A stretch of 64,000 nt of DNA, taken from positions 62,001 through 126,000 of the forward strand of contig NZ_MKCR01000003.1 in assembly GCF_001855565.1 (NCBI RefSeq), written 5' to 3'. Origin of the DNA: Chromobacterium amazonense (lineage in GTDB: Bacteria; Pseudomonadota; Gammaproteobacteria; Burkholderiales; Chromobacteriaceae). Below, in pieces: positions 25,189-33,723 of the stretch. The notes beneath the pieces are model-generated. The model ran no database searches. It saw nothing but the letters and a program-made list of their open reading frames with translations, and had not been told where the DNA came from. Numbering within the stretch: position 1 is the first letter of the stretch; each line of letters begins with the position of its first letter. The position numbers were made by a program, and so were the translations under genes.

Positions 25189-26436
25189 TTATCCGCCTGA
25201 CGGTTCGCCTGCCTCGCGCCGCTGCCATTCTCGCTTGCCGGCCGCGATGACGGCCACGCGCGCGGCGTCTATGGAGGTCGGGATGGCGGCCTTGTCCGCG
25301 CAGCCGGCGGCGATGGCGCCGGCGTCTATCTGCAAGGCGGCTTCAAGCAGCGTTAGCAGATAGGCCTGCTGAGGGTAGGGCGCGTCCTCGAAGTTCAGCC
25401 GGCCGCGGGCGTCGGCCAGGCAGGCGTCCAGCATCAGGCGGAAGCGTTCCGGCCGGCGCAAGGCATCGCATTCCTTGAACAGCCGCAGCACCGTTTCCGG
25501 TCGTAATTCGAGGGCCTTGTGCACCTTGGTGTGATGAACCAAGGTAATGTGGGCCAGGTCGCGGCAGTCGCTCGGCACGCGCAGCCGGCGACAGAGTTCC
25601 GCCAAGGGCGCGATGCCGCGCATCTCATGGCCGATGTGTCGCGGCAGCACGTCGGGCGGCGTCAATGCCTTGCCCAGATCGTGCCCCAGCGCGGCAAAAC
25701 GCACCGTCAACGGCTGTTTTTGCGAAGCGGCGTAGTCCAGCACGCGCAGCGTATGGTCGCCGCAGTCGATTTCCGGGTGATAGTCGGCGCGCTGCGGCAC
25801 GCCGAACAGCGCGTCCACCTCCGGCAGAGTGCGCGCCAGCGCGCCGCATTCGCGCAGCACCAGCAGCATCCGCGATGGCTTGTCCTCCATCAGGCCCTTG
25901 GCCAGCTCCTGCCATACCCGCTCCGCCACCAGCGCGTCTGCCTCGCCGTCGTCCACCATCTGTCGCATCAGCGCCATGGTTTCCGGCGCGACGGCGAAGT
26001 CGAAGCGGGCGGCGAAGCGCGCCAGCCGCAGGATGCGCACCGGATCTTCGGCGAAAGCCGGACTGACGTGGCGCAGCAGGCGCGCCTTCAGGTCTGCCTG
26101 CCCGCCGTATGGATCGGTCAGGCTGCCGTCGGCGGACTCGGCGATGGCGTTGATGGTGAGGTCGCGCCGCGCCAGATCTTCTTCCAGCGTCACGTCCGGC
26201 GAGGTGTGGAAGGTGAAGCCGTGGTAGCCTTTGCCGACTTTGCGCTCGGTGCGCGCCAGCGCGTATTCCTCCTGGGTTTCCGGATGCAGGAAGACCGGGA
26301 AGTCCTTGCCCACCGGGCGGAAGCCCAGTTCCAGCATTTGCTCGGGCGTGGCGCCCACCACCACCCAGTCTCTATCCTTGACCGGCAGATTCAACAGGCG
26401 GTCGCGAACGGCCCCGCCCACGGTGTAGATTTCCAT
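25189..26436 (-). CDS. cca: Multifunctional CCA-adding enzyme (tRNA nucleotidyltransferase with HD domain)
   Basis: A 415-residue enzyme that builds or repairs the tRNA 3' CCA end. The N-terminal nucleotidyltransferase has the GGAVRDRLL turn and the metal-binding [24 protein letters not shown] follows. The C-terminal half has an HD phosphohydrolase domain ([20 protein letters not shown]) as in the E. coli type, which adds phosphatase and 2',3'-cyclic phosphodiesterase activity. The ATG used lies inside a TTGAGCATG overlap with the stop codon of the upstream gene; a TTG two codons earlier is an alternative. It is the last gene of an apparent slt, NDUFA9-like, cca unit. Confidence 0.95.
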   Translation of the reverse strand: MEIYTVGGAVRDRLLNLPVKDRDWVVVGATPEQMLELGFRPVGKDFPVFLHPETQEEYALARTERKVGKGYHGFTFHTSPDVTLEEDLARRDLTINAIAESADGSLTDPYGGQADLKARLLRHVSPAFAEDPVRILRLARFAARFDFAVAPETMALMRQMVDDGEADALVAERVWQELAKGLMEDKPSRMLLVLRECGALARTLPEVDALFGVPQRADYHPEIDCGDHTLRVLDYAASQKQPLTVRFAALGHDLGKALTPPDVLPRHIGHEMRGIAPLAELCRRLRVPSDCRDLAHITLVHHTKVHKALELRPETVLRLFKECDALRRPERFRLMLDACLADARGRLNFEDAPYPQQAYLLTLLEAALQIDAGAIAAGCADKAAIPTSIDAARVAVIAAGKREWQRREAGEPSGG

Positions 26437-26438
26437 GC

Positions 26439-27374
26439 TCAACGTCCGGCCTTTTCTCGATAGCAGGAGGCGATGAAATTGCTGTCGCGACCGGCCAGCC
26501 AGTCCGGCGCCAGCGCGGATAGCGCGGTGGGCTCGAAGCCCAGCAGCGCGGAAGGGAAGGGCTGATCGCTGACATTATCCCATTGCAGGGAGCGCACATT
26601 GTCGCGACTCATCAGCGTGGGGCCGGGCAGGCGCTCCATCAGCGCGCCTTGCAACATGGCCAGGCTGTCAGGCAGCCCGATCACTGGGCGTGGATGGCCG
26701 CTGAGCCTGCCGGCCAGCTGCGCCAGTTCGGCCAAGGTATAGATTTCCGGCCCGGCCAGATCCAGCCGGGATCCCACGGTTTCCTGCCGCGCCAGGCAGG
26801 CGCTGACCGCGCCGGCCACATCCTCCACCCATACCGGGGCCATCCGGCAGCGTGCGCCGGCCAGGGGCAGCAGCGGCAGCCGTTTTTGCAGGTCGGCGAA
26901 CAGATTGATAAAGGCGTCATCCTGGCCGAATACCACCGATGGACGCAGTATGGTCCAGGCCAGCCCGCTGTTTTCCACCGCCAGCTCGCCCAAGGCCTTG
27001 GTCTGCTGATAATCGCTGGGCGCATCCTGCGCCGCGCCCAAGGCGCTGATGTGCACCAGGCGGCGCACGCCCGTTTGCTTGCAGGCGGCGATGATCTTTT
27101 CCACCAGCTGGACATGCGCTTTCTCGAACTGGGCGCGGCTGCCGTGCAGGATGCCCACCATGCTGACGACGGCGTCGTGGCCGGCGATCAGCTCGGCCAA
27201 GCGGGCAGGGTCGTGGACATCGGCCGATGCCAGCTCGACCGACGGCAGCACGCTGAACGCCGGCAGCGCCGCCTTGCGGGTGGCTACCGTCAGTCGATGT
27301 CCTTGTTGGACCAGCACTGTGGCGATATGCAGGCCGATGAAGCCGCTGCCGCCTATCAGACAGATTCTAGACAT
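26439..27374 (-). CDS. NAD(P)-binding protein of the NDUFA9/atypical SDR type
   Basis: A 311-residue Rossmann protein of the extended short-chain dehydrogenase superfamily. The nucleotide-binding motif is [18 protein letters not shown] (4-21), followed by [10 protein letters not shown] and [12 protein letters not shown]. The YxxxK-type element appears as [10 protein letters not shown]. The family is related to the complex I subunit NDUFA9; in bacteria its substrates are mostly unknown. GGGAG precedes the ATG. It lies 33 bases downstream of slt and overlaps the start of cca, so co-transcription is likely. Confidence 0.85.
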   Translation of the reverse strand: MSRICLIGGSGFIGLHIATVLVQQGHRLTVATRKAALPAFSVLPSVELASADVHDPARLAELIAGHDAVVSMVGILHGSRAQFEKAHVQLVEKIIAACKQTGVRRLVHISALGAAQDAPSDYQQTKALGELAVENSGLAWTILRPSVVFGQDDAFINLFADLQKRLPLLPLAGARCRMAPVWVEDVAGAVSACLARQETVGSRLDLAGPEIYTLAELAQLAGRLSGHPRPVIGLPDSLAMLQGALMERLPGPTLMSRDNVRSLQWDNVSDQPFPSALLGFEPTALSALAPDWLAGRDSNFIASCYREKAGR

Positions 27375-27407
27375 GTTGGCTCCCGTGTTGCGTTGCCCGG
27401 GCTGCGC

Positions 27408-29297
27408 TTAGCGCGCCGGGATCATGCCCATCCGGTTTTTCAGCGAGATGTTGGCGTGACCGAAAGTGCTGGAATAATAGGCTGCGTTGGCCATGACTTT
27501 TTGCACATAGTCGCGGGTCTCGCTGAACGGTATGGTTTCTGCGTAGATAGTGCCGTCCAGCGGGCGGTCCGCCTGCCAGTTGCGGGCGCGGCCAGGGCCG
27601 GCGTTGTAGGCGGCGGTGGCCATCACCTGGTTGCCGGACAGATTGTCCAGCACATAGCGCAGATACCAGGTGCCGAGCTGGACGTTGGTTTCGATGTCGT
27701 TGACCGCGAAGTGGGTGAGGCCGATCTTCTTGGCCGCCCACTTGGCGGTGGCCGGCATCAGCTGCATCAGGCCGGAGGCGCCCACGCCGGAGCGCGCCAT
27801 GGTGATGAAGCGGCTTTCCTGGCGGATCAGGCCGTAAACCCAGGCGTCGTCGATGTCCAGCTGGCGGGCGTACTTTTGCGTGACTTCGCGGTAGGGCGTC
27901 AGATAGCGCAGCGAAAAATCGTGCTCTTCCTTGGTGCGCTCCGCGCTGTAGATGGCCATGTCGTAAAAGCCTTCCTTGCGGGCGATCTCGGCGGCGGCCA
28001 GCAGCTCCATGTCGTTGCGGCCGCGCATCGCCCAGCGCCATTCGCGTTGCGCGTCGGTGCGGAATTCAGGCTTGGTGTAGATTTCGGCCACGTTCAGCAG
28101 CGCCAGCGAGCGGCGAATCGCCGGATCGGCTTTCATTTTGTCCACATCCGCGCTGCTGGGCGTGGTTTTGCTGGCGGATGCGGATAGGCTGTTGCCCAGT
28201 TCTTCCAGCGACAGCAGCGCGTAGTAGTTGTGGCCCACGCTGGCCTGGCTGAGCAGCGGTAGGGCCTCGGCCGGCTTGCCCTGCTGTTTCAGCGAATGGG
28301 CCAGCCAGTAGCGCCAGGACGGCTTGCCGGCCACTTCCTGCGGCATGCGGCGGATGATGCCGTCCAGCTGGCTCCATTGTTCCAGCCGCAGTGCCGAGCG
28401 CGCCCACCATTCCCACTGGTCCGTGGTCAGCTGGCGCGGGTCGGCCTTTTCAAACCATTGCAGCGCCTGGCCGGCTTGCTGTTTGCGGGCGGACAGCCGC
28501 GCCAGCTGACCCCAGCCGAAGCCGGCGCGGTCCGGCGTCAGGTCTTTTTCCACCCGCGCCAGGTAGGATGCGCCACCATCCAGATCGCTCTTGGCCTTGC
28601 GCACGATGTCGTACAGGATGGCCTCCTGGCCGCCCGGCGTGGCCGGGCTGGCGTTGGCCGGCTTGTTCAGCGCCGCGTTGTCGAGCGGCAATTGGGTGTC
28701 GGAGGCCAGTTGCCGGGCTTGGGTCAGGAAGTTGCCGGCCAGCAGCAGGCGCGCACGCCGCCACAGCCAGTCCTGGCTCAGCGCGCCGCGGGCGTAGGCC
28801 ATGTCGATCAGCCGGTTGCAGCCGTCAGGCGCTGGTTTGCTGTCGAGGAAGCGGTCCAGATTGTCGGGCTTCTGGCCTTGGCGCAGCTGCATCAATTGGC
28901 CATAGCAGTTCGATTCCTCATCGCGGCCCTCCGCCGGCAGCTTCTTCCATTCCTCGGCGAAGGCGGTCCAGTCCTCGCGCTGGCCCAGCTTCTTCACCCA
29001 TTCGTTGCGTATCCGCTCCGGCATCAGGCCTTCCTGCACGCGGGACAGGAAGCGCCTCACCTGGGCGTCGTCGTTGCGGTCCAGCGCCTTCCAGGTCAGC
29101 CAGTAATCGGGGTAGTCCTTCAGCGGATAGGCGTCCGGCAGCTTGTCGCCGATGGCGGCCAGCTTGGCCAGATCGTTGGCGCGGAAGGCGTCGCGGGCGG
29201 AGAGCAGGGTGTCGTCCGGGCCGGCGAAGGCGGGCAGGGCGGCGCCCAGGGCCAGGGTCAGGCCCGCCAGGCGGATGGGGGTGGTCAAAGCTTTCAT
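27408..29297 (-). CDS. slt: Soluble lytic murein transglycosylase (Slt70-type)
   Basis: A 629-residue periplasmic enzyme. A signal peptide (MKALTTPIRLAGLTLALGAALPAFA) is followed by a long alpha-superhelical U-domain (about 30-440) with tandem helical repeats. The catalytic lysozyme-like domain is C-terminal: GLIRQESRFITMARSGVGASGLMQLMPATAKW carries the catalytic Glu in ESRF, and AYNAGPGRARNW follows. It cleaves the MurNAc-GlcNAc bond to form 1,6-anhydro ends during wall turnover. The start was set at the ATG that begins the signal peptide; a longer frame upstream has no signal character. It heads the three-gene unit ending with cca. Confidence 0.92.
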   Translation of the reverse strand: MKALTTPIRLAGLTLALGAALPAFAGPDDTLLSARDAFRANDLAKLAAIGDKLPDAYPLKDYPDYWLTWKALDRNDDAQVRRFLSRVQEGLMPERIRNEWVKKLGQREDWTAFAEEWKKLPAEGRDEESNCYGQLMQLRQGQKPDNLDRFLDSKPAPDGCNRLIDMAYARGALSQDWLWRRARLLLAGNFLTQARQLASDTQLPLDNAALNKPANASPATPGGQEAILYDIVRKAKSDLDGGASYLARVEKDLTPDRAGFGWGQLARLSARKQQAGQALQWFEKADPRQLTTDQWEWWARSALRLEQWSQLDGIIRRMPQEVAGKPSWRYWLAHSLKQQGKPAEALPLLSQASVGHNYYALLSLEELGNSLSASASKTTPSSADVDKMKADPAIRRSLALLNVAEIYTKPEFRTDAQREWRWAMRGRNDMELLAAAEIARKEGFYDMAIYSAERTKEEHDFSLRYLTPYREVTQKYARQLDIDDAWVYGLIRQESRFITMARSGVGASGLMQLMPATAKWAAKKIGLTHFAVNDIETNVQLGTWYLRYVLDNLSGNQVMATAAYNAGPGRARNWQADRPLDGTIYAETIPFSETRDYVQKVMANAAYYSSTFGHANISLKNRMGMIPAR

Positions 29298-29426
29298 TTT
29301 CGTTCCGTCTGTTGGAGTCTCCGCGCAGCTGGGCGGCGCGGCGGCGGCGGGATGTCCCGCGCGCGCGATGTTTATTTCAATATGACAGGCCACGGCGCAG
29401 AACGCTCGCTTTCATGGCCCGCGTTT

Positions 29427-29825
29427 TCAGGCCGCTGGCGCGGCCTGGTAGAACTCGATCGGCAAACCGTCCGGATCGGCGCAGAAGAAAAAGCGCGCGC
29501 CGGTGTATTCATCCATTCTCAACGCCTCCACGCTCACGCCGCAATCCCGCAGATGGGCGCGCGCGGCTCCCGCGTCCGCTGTGGCCAGCGCCAGGTGGCG
29601 CAAGCCGCAGGCTTCCGGCCGGGTAGGGCGAGGCGGGGGCGCGGGGAAGCTGAACAGTTCGATTTGGCCGCCGCCGGGCAGCGCCAGGTCCAGCTTCCAG
29701 GATTGTCTGTCGGCACGCCAATTCTCGGCGATCACCTTCAGGCCGAGGATGCGGCAGTAGAAGTCGCGCGAGCGCGCGTAGTCGGAAGCGATGATGGCGA
29801 CGTGGTGCAAGCCGGTGATATGCAT
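29427..29825 (-). CDS. VOC-superfamily protein, YaeR-like
   Basis: A 132-residue protein of two beta-alpha-beta-beta-beta modules. HHVAIIASDYARSRDFYCRILG and IELFSFPAPPPRPTRPEACG followed by LRHLALAT closely resemble E. coli YaeR, including the unusual FPxPPxRPxRPEACGLRHLA stretch. Metal-ligand candidates are H7 or H8, E56, H77 and the Glu in DPDGLPIEFY. A glyoxalase or dioxygenase-like activity is possible but YaeR's reaction is not established. It lies 129 bases upstream of slt on the same strand and is probably an independent gene. Confidence 0.85.
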   Translation of the reverse strand: MHITGLHHVAIIASDYARSRDFYCRILGLKVIAENWRADRQSWKLDLALPGGGQIELFSFPAPPPRPTRPEACGLRHLALATADAGAARAHLRDCGVSVEALRMDEYTGARFFFCADPDGLPIEFYQAAPAA

Positions 29826-29951
29826 GGCTGTTGAGGCTGGCTGTTGCCGGATGCCGCCATTTTAGCGTCGCGGCGGGCGGGCTGCCCAGCGGGGAGAATG
29901 GTCATTGGAAAAGACAATCAAAATACTTGTTACAATCAATTGGATAAATTT

Positions 29952-29964
29952 GATAATGGCTATC
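29952..29964. promoter_or_regulatory. Inverted repeat in the prx-grx upstream region
   Basis: GATA-ATGGC-TATC is a short inverted repeat in an AT-rich stretch (29911-29990), 54 bases before the peroxiredoxin-glutaredoxin start. An AT-rich TTGTTA at 29928-29933 could be a -35 element, but spacing to a -10 is poor. A redox regulator may act here. An OxyR site in its full four-part form was not found. Confidence 0.25.
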
Positions 29965-30017
29965 AAAATGCACCCGTCGATAGTTAACAACCGCATCACC
30001 CCGCTAAGGAGATAGCC

Positions 30018-30749
30018 ATGCTGCAAAACCGTGAAGGCCAACGCGTACCGAACGTGACTTTCCGCATCCGCGAAAACAACGAATGGAAGAATATTACCAC
30101 CTCAGAACTGTTCGATGGCAAGACCGTCGCCGTGTTCTCGCTGCCGGGCGCATTCACCCCCACCTGCTCGTCCACCCACTTGCCGCGTTTCAACGAACTG
30201 GCACCTGCCTTCTTCGCCAACGGCGTGGATGCCATCCTGTGCGTATCGGTCAACGATACCTTCGTGATGAACGAATGGGCCAAGGATCAGGAAGCCAGCA
30301 ATCTGGTGATGATTCCGGACGGCAATGGCGATTTCACCGAAGGCATGGGCATGCTGGTGGATAAGGCTGACCTGGGTTTCGGCAAGCGCAGCTGGCGCTA
30401 CTCCATGCTGGTGAAGAACGGCGTGGTGGACAAGATGTTCATCGAGCCGCAAGAGCCGGGCGATCCGTTCAAGGTGTCCGATGCCGACACCCTGCTGAAC
30501 TACATCAACCCGACGGCCAAGAAGCCGGATCAAGTGGTGGTGTTCACCAAGGTCGGTTGCCCCCATTGCGCCCGCGCCAAGGCCGTGCTGGCTGAAAACG
30601 GCTACGACTTCGTCGAAGTGCCGCTGGACAACAAGATTCGCGGCAAGGTGCTGGGCGCCGTGTCCGGCAAGATGACCGCCCCGCAAGTGTTCATCAACGG
30701 CCAGCTGATCGGCTCCGCCGACGAAGTGGAAAAGCGCTTCGCCAAATAA
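30018..30749 (+). CDS. Hybrid peroxiredoxin-glutaredoxin
   Basis: A 243-residue fusion. The N-terminal peroxiredoxin (about 1-160) has the peroxidatic C50 in [14 protein letters not shown], of the Prx5 type. The C-terminal glutaredoxin (about 172-243) has the CPHC active site at 181-184 and [17 protein letters not shown] for glutathione binding. The fused glutaredoxin returns the peroxiredoxin to its thiol form with glutathione, so the protein reduces peroxides without a separate reductant. Related fusions occur in Haemophilus and Neisseria. AAGGAGA lies ahead of the ATG. A terminator follows, before a flavin disulfide reductase gene. Confidence 0.94.
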   Translation: MLQNREGQRVPNVTFRIRENNEWKNITTSELFDGKTVAVFSLPGAFTPTCSSTHLPRFNELAPAFFANGVDAILCVSVNDTFVMNEWAKDQEASNLVMIPDGNGDFTEGMGMLVDKADLGFGKRSWRYSMLVKNGVVDKMFIEPQEPGDPFKVSDADTLLNYINPTAKKPDQVVVFTKVGCPHCARAKAVLAENGYDFVEVPLDNKIRGKVLGAVSGKMTAPQVFINGQLIGSADEVEKRFAK

Positions 30750-30798
30750 GACGTTCGTCGCCGATGGTTTCGGGCCCTGACGCCATCGGCAATCTTTG

Positions 30799-30825
30799 GG
30801 CCGGTACTCCTGCCGGCCGTTTTTT
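30799..30825 (+). terminator. Intrinsic terminator after prx-grx
   Basis: A 6-bp stem GGCCGG / CCGGCC with an 8-base loop is followed by GTTTTTT. It separates the peroxiredoxin-glutaredoxin gene from the downstream reductase gene. Confidence 0.75.
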
Positions 30826-30893
30826 CGCCGGGATGCGGGACGGCATGCGCGGCGTGTCGTGCCGCATCCCCGCCAGATAAGAGGATACAGACC

Positions 30894-32282
30894 ATGAAAA
30901 CCATCCATATCGACGTTGCCGTCATCGGCGCCGGCACTGCCGGCCTCGCCGCCTACCGCGCCGCCAAGGCGGAGGGCGCTTCCGCCCTGATCATCGAAGG
31001 CGGCCCCTACGGCACCACTTGCGCCCGCGTCGGCTGCATGCCGTCCAAGCTGTTGATCGCCGCCGCAGAAGCGGCCCATCACGCCCGCCACACGGACAGG
31101 TTCGGCGTGCATGTCGATGGCGAGGTCCGCATCGACGGCCGCGAGGTGATGGCCCGGGTGCGCAGCGAGCGCGACCGCTTTGTCGGCTTTGTGGTGCGCG
31201 GCGTGGATGGCATTCCGTCCGAAGACAAGCTGCGCGGCTATGCCCGCTTCATCGACAACATCACCTTGCAGGTAGACGACCACGCCATCGTCCAGGCCAA
31301 ACGCGTGGTGATCGCCACCGGCTCGTCGCCGGCCATTCCGGCGCCGTTCCAGGCTTTTGGCGATAGGCTGATCGTCAACGACGACGTTTTCGATTGGGAA
31401 GACTTGCCGCAAAGCGTGGCGGTGTTCGGCCCGGGCGTGATCGGCCTGGAACTGGGCCAGGCCTTGTCCCGGCTGGGCGTGCGGGTGCGCGTGTTCGGCG
31501 TGGGCGGCGGCGTCGGTCCCTTGTCCGATCCGGCGGTGCGCGATTACGCCCGCCAGGCCTTGCAGGATCAGTTCTACCTCGATCCGAGCGCCCAGGTGCT
31601 GGAAATGGCCAATGACGGCGACGCCGCGCTCATCCGTTACGTGAATCTGGACGGAGAAGAGGTCGAGGAGCGCTTCGACTACGTGCTGGCGGCTACCGGC
31701 CGCACGCCGAACGTGCGCGGCCTGGGGCTGGAAAATACCAGCGTGCAGCTGGATGCGCGCGGCGCGCCGGTGTTTGATCCGGAAACGCTGTTGTGCGTCG
31801 GCGCCCCGGTGTTCATCGCCGGCGACGCCAACAATATCCTGCCGCTGCTGCACGAAGCGGCCGACGAGGGCAGGACCGCCGGTTTCAACGCGGCGCGTTA
31901 TCCCAACGTGACGCCGGGCCTGCGCCGCTCGCCCATCGCCGTGGTGTTCTCGGACCCGCAGATGATGATGGTCGGCCGCCGTTTCGCCGATCTGCCGGAG
32001 GGCGGCATCGTGGTGGGCGAAGTCAGCTTCGAGGACCAGGGCCGCAGCCGGGTGATGGGCCTCAACAAGGGCTTGCTGCATGTGTATGCGGACCAGGCAA
32101 GCGGCCGCTTCCTCGGTGCCGAGATGATAGGCCCGCGGGCCGAAAACCTCGCCCATCTGCTGGCTTGGAGCCATCAGCAGCAACTGACTGTCGCCCAGAT
32201 GCTGGACATGCCGTTCTACCATCCGGTGATAGAAGAAGGACTGCGCACCGCCTTGCGCGACGCGTTGGCCAAGCTGGCTTGA
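30894..32282 (+). CDS. FAD-dependent pyridine nucleotide-disulfide oxidoreductase (dihydrolipoyl dehydrogenase-like)
   Basis: A 462-residue class-I disulfide oxidoreductase. FAD binding is at VAVIGAGTAGLAAYRAA (8-24). The redox pair is C43 and C48 in TTCARVGCMPSK, where most dihydrolipoyl dehydrogenases have TCLNVGC. The NAD site is FGPGVIGLELGQAL. The C-terminal FYHPVIEEGL carries the catalytic His-Glu pair of the partner subunit, with Val-Ile replacing the usual Thr between P and E. No 2-oxoacid dehydrogenase E1 or E2 genes are nearby. Because it follows a glutaredoxin-fusion gene it may serve redox defence, but the substrate is uncertain. Confidence 0.82.
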   Translation: MKTIHIDVAVIGAGTAGLAAYRAAKAEGASALIIEGGPYGTTCARVGCMPSKLLIAAAEAAHHARHTDRFGVHVDGEVRIDGREVMARVRSERDRFVGFVVRGVDGIPSEDKLRGYARFIDNITLQVDDHAIVQAKRVVIATGSSPAIPAPFQAFGDRLIVNDDVFDWEDLPQSVAVFGPGVIGLELGQALSRLGVRVRVFGVGGGVGPLSDPAVRDYARQALQDQFYLDPSAQVLEMANDGDAALIRYVNLDGEEVEERFDYVLAATGRTPNVRGLGLENTSVQLDARGAPVFDPETLLCVGAPVFIAGDANNILPLLHEAADEGRTAGFNAARYPNVTPGLRRSPIAVVFSDPQMMMVGRRFADLPEGGIVVGEVSFEDQGRSRVMGLNKGLLHVYADQASGRFLGAEMIGPRAENLAHLLAWSHQQQLTVAQMLDMPFYHPVIEEGLRTALRDALAKLA

Positions 32283-32314
32283 TGGGGGAGGTCCGCCTTG
32301 GCGCGGATACAGAA

Positions 32315-32341
32315 ACGGGGGCTTTGGCCCCCGTTGTCATT
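32315..32341 (+). terminator. Terminator between convergent reductase and MFS genes
   Basis: A perfect 8-bp stem ACGGGGGC / GCCCCCGT with a 4-base loop is followed by TGTCATTT. The minus-strand MFS gene ends just beyond, so the hairpin probably serves both directions. Confidence 0.7.
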
Positions 32342-33666
32342 TATGAGCGGTCCAGCAGCGGCCGTATCCAGCTGAAGCGTTGGCGCCAGATCACTGGCGC
32401 GCGCCAGGCCAGGTGCGCGGTGGCCAGCACATTGAGCAAGGCAGCCGCCAGCAGCAGCATGGAGATGCTGTCGTACCACTTCAGCATCAGCGCGCTGCCG
32501 ATGGCCGCCGCCACCATGTAGAAGCCGTTGATGATATTGTTTGCGGCTACCGCTTGCGAGCGGAATGCGTCCGGGCTGCCGGTTTGCAGCCAGGTGTACA
32601 GCGGCACGGTGAAGAAGCCGCCGAAGAAGCCCAGCAAGGCTACATCGACGATGCTGCGCCAGCTGCCGGGGCGCGACAGGTATTCCGTCAGCGTGGCCAG
32701 CTGGCCCTGGTAGTGCGGCATGGCGCCCAGGGCCAGGTCGCCGCCGAATACCGTCATGCCGGCGCTGCCCAGCAGCACGATGCCCAGTTGCAGCTTGCCG
32801 TGCGATACCTTGGCGCAGGCCATGGAGCCGATGCCGATGCCGATGGAGAACAAAGCCAGCAGCAGGGTGTAGACATCGGCGTTTCCGCCGAGGTGCAGCC
32901 GGGTGAAGGTGGGCAGCTGGGTGGTGTAGATAGCGCCCATCAGCCAGAACCACGAGATGCCGAGGATGGCGCCGCGCACATCGTGGATTTTCCAGGCTTG
33001 CCCTACTAGTTGCACCGAGTCGCCGATGAAGTTCCACGACAGCTTCAGCTGCGGCGCGCCGGCCGGCACCGAGGGCATGCGCGCGCTGCTGAAATATCCC
33101 AGCGCAGCGGTCAGGAGCAGGGCGGAGATGATCATCAAAGCGCCGCTATGCGTGAGCACGCTGCCCAGCAACTGCCCAAGCAAAATGGCGAGGAAGGTGC
33201 CCATCTCGATCAGGCCGGTTCCGCCCACCAGCTCATGCTCTTTCAGGTATTGCGGCAGCACCGAATATTTCAGCGGGCCGAAGAAAGCCGAGTGGGTGCC
33301 CATCAGGAACAAGGCGCCCAGCAAGATGGCTGCCGATTGCAGCAGAAAGCCGGCGCCGGCCAGCAGCATGATGGCGATTTCCGCCAGCTTGATCAGTCGG
33401 GCGATGCGCGCTTTGTCGAAGCGTTCGGACAGCTTGCCCGCGCTGGCCGAGAACAGAAAGAACGGCAGAATGAAAATGCCGGCGGCCAGGTTGACCAGTT
33501 GCTCCGGCGGCAGCCCGGCGGTAGTCAGGCCGTGAAAGCTGATCAGCACCACAATGGCGGTTTTCAGCATATTGTCGTTGAAGGCGCCCAGAAACTGGGT
33601 GCCGAACAGCGGCAGGAAGCGCCGGGTGGCGAAGAAGGAGAATTCGGATTTCATGGAGCCGTTCAT
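32341..33666 (-). CDS. MFS transporter, LplT-like (lysophospholipid transporter family)
   Basis: A 441-residue membrane protein with about 12 hydrophobic segments. The N-terminus RRFLPLFGTQFLGAFNDNMLKTAIVVLISF and FFGPLKYSVLPQYLKEHELVGGTGLIEMGTF are typical of LplT and of the transporter half of LplT-Aas fusions. It would move lysophospholipids across the inner membrane for reacylation. No acyltransferase (aas) domain follows here. Two start codons are possible (33666 and 33654); a terminator of the upstream gene ends directly before the first, leaving no room for a normal ribosome site. Confidence 0.83.
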   Translation of the reverse strand: MNGSMKSEFSFFATRRFLPLFGTQFLGAFNDNMLKTAIVVLISFHGLTTAGLPPEQLVNLAAGIFILPFFLFSASAGKLSERFDKARIARLIKLAEIAIMLLAGAGFLLQSAAILLGALFLMGTHSAFFGPLKYSVLPQYLKEHELVGGTGLIEMGTFLAILLGQLLGSVLTHSGALMIISALLLTAALGYFSSARMPSVPAGAPQLKLSWNFIGDSVQLVGQAWKIHDVRGAILGISWFWLMGAIYTTQLPTFTRLHLGGNADVYTLLLALFSIGIGIGSMACAKVSHGKLQLGIVLLGSAGMTVFGGDLALGAMPHYQGQLATLTEYLSRPGSWRSIVDVALLGFFGGFFTVPLYTWLQTGSPDAFRSQAVAANNIINGFYMVAAAIGSALMLKWYDSISMLLLAAALLNVLATAHLAWRAPVIWRQRFSWIRPLLDRS

Positions 33667-33667
33667 G

Positions 33668-33704
33668 AAAAAGGCGGGACCCGCATGCTAACGGATTCCC
33701 GCCT
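33668..33704 (-). terminator. Terminator of the nupC-type gene, abutting the next start codon
   Basis: On the minus strand AGGCGGGA / TCCCGCCT form an 8-bp stem around a ~17-base loop, followed by TTTTTC and then directly by the ATG of the MFS gene. Confidence 0.7.
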
Positions 33705-33723
33705 GCTTGTCAGTGGCGCCGGT

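Noticed and set aside
29911-30000. OxyR binding site before the peroxiredoxin-glutaredoxin gene
   Set aside because: CTAT and ATAG elements occur but with about 16 bases between them instead of the required spacing, so the four-part OxyR site is not present.
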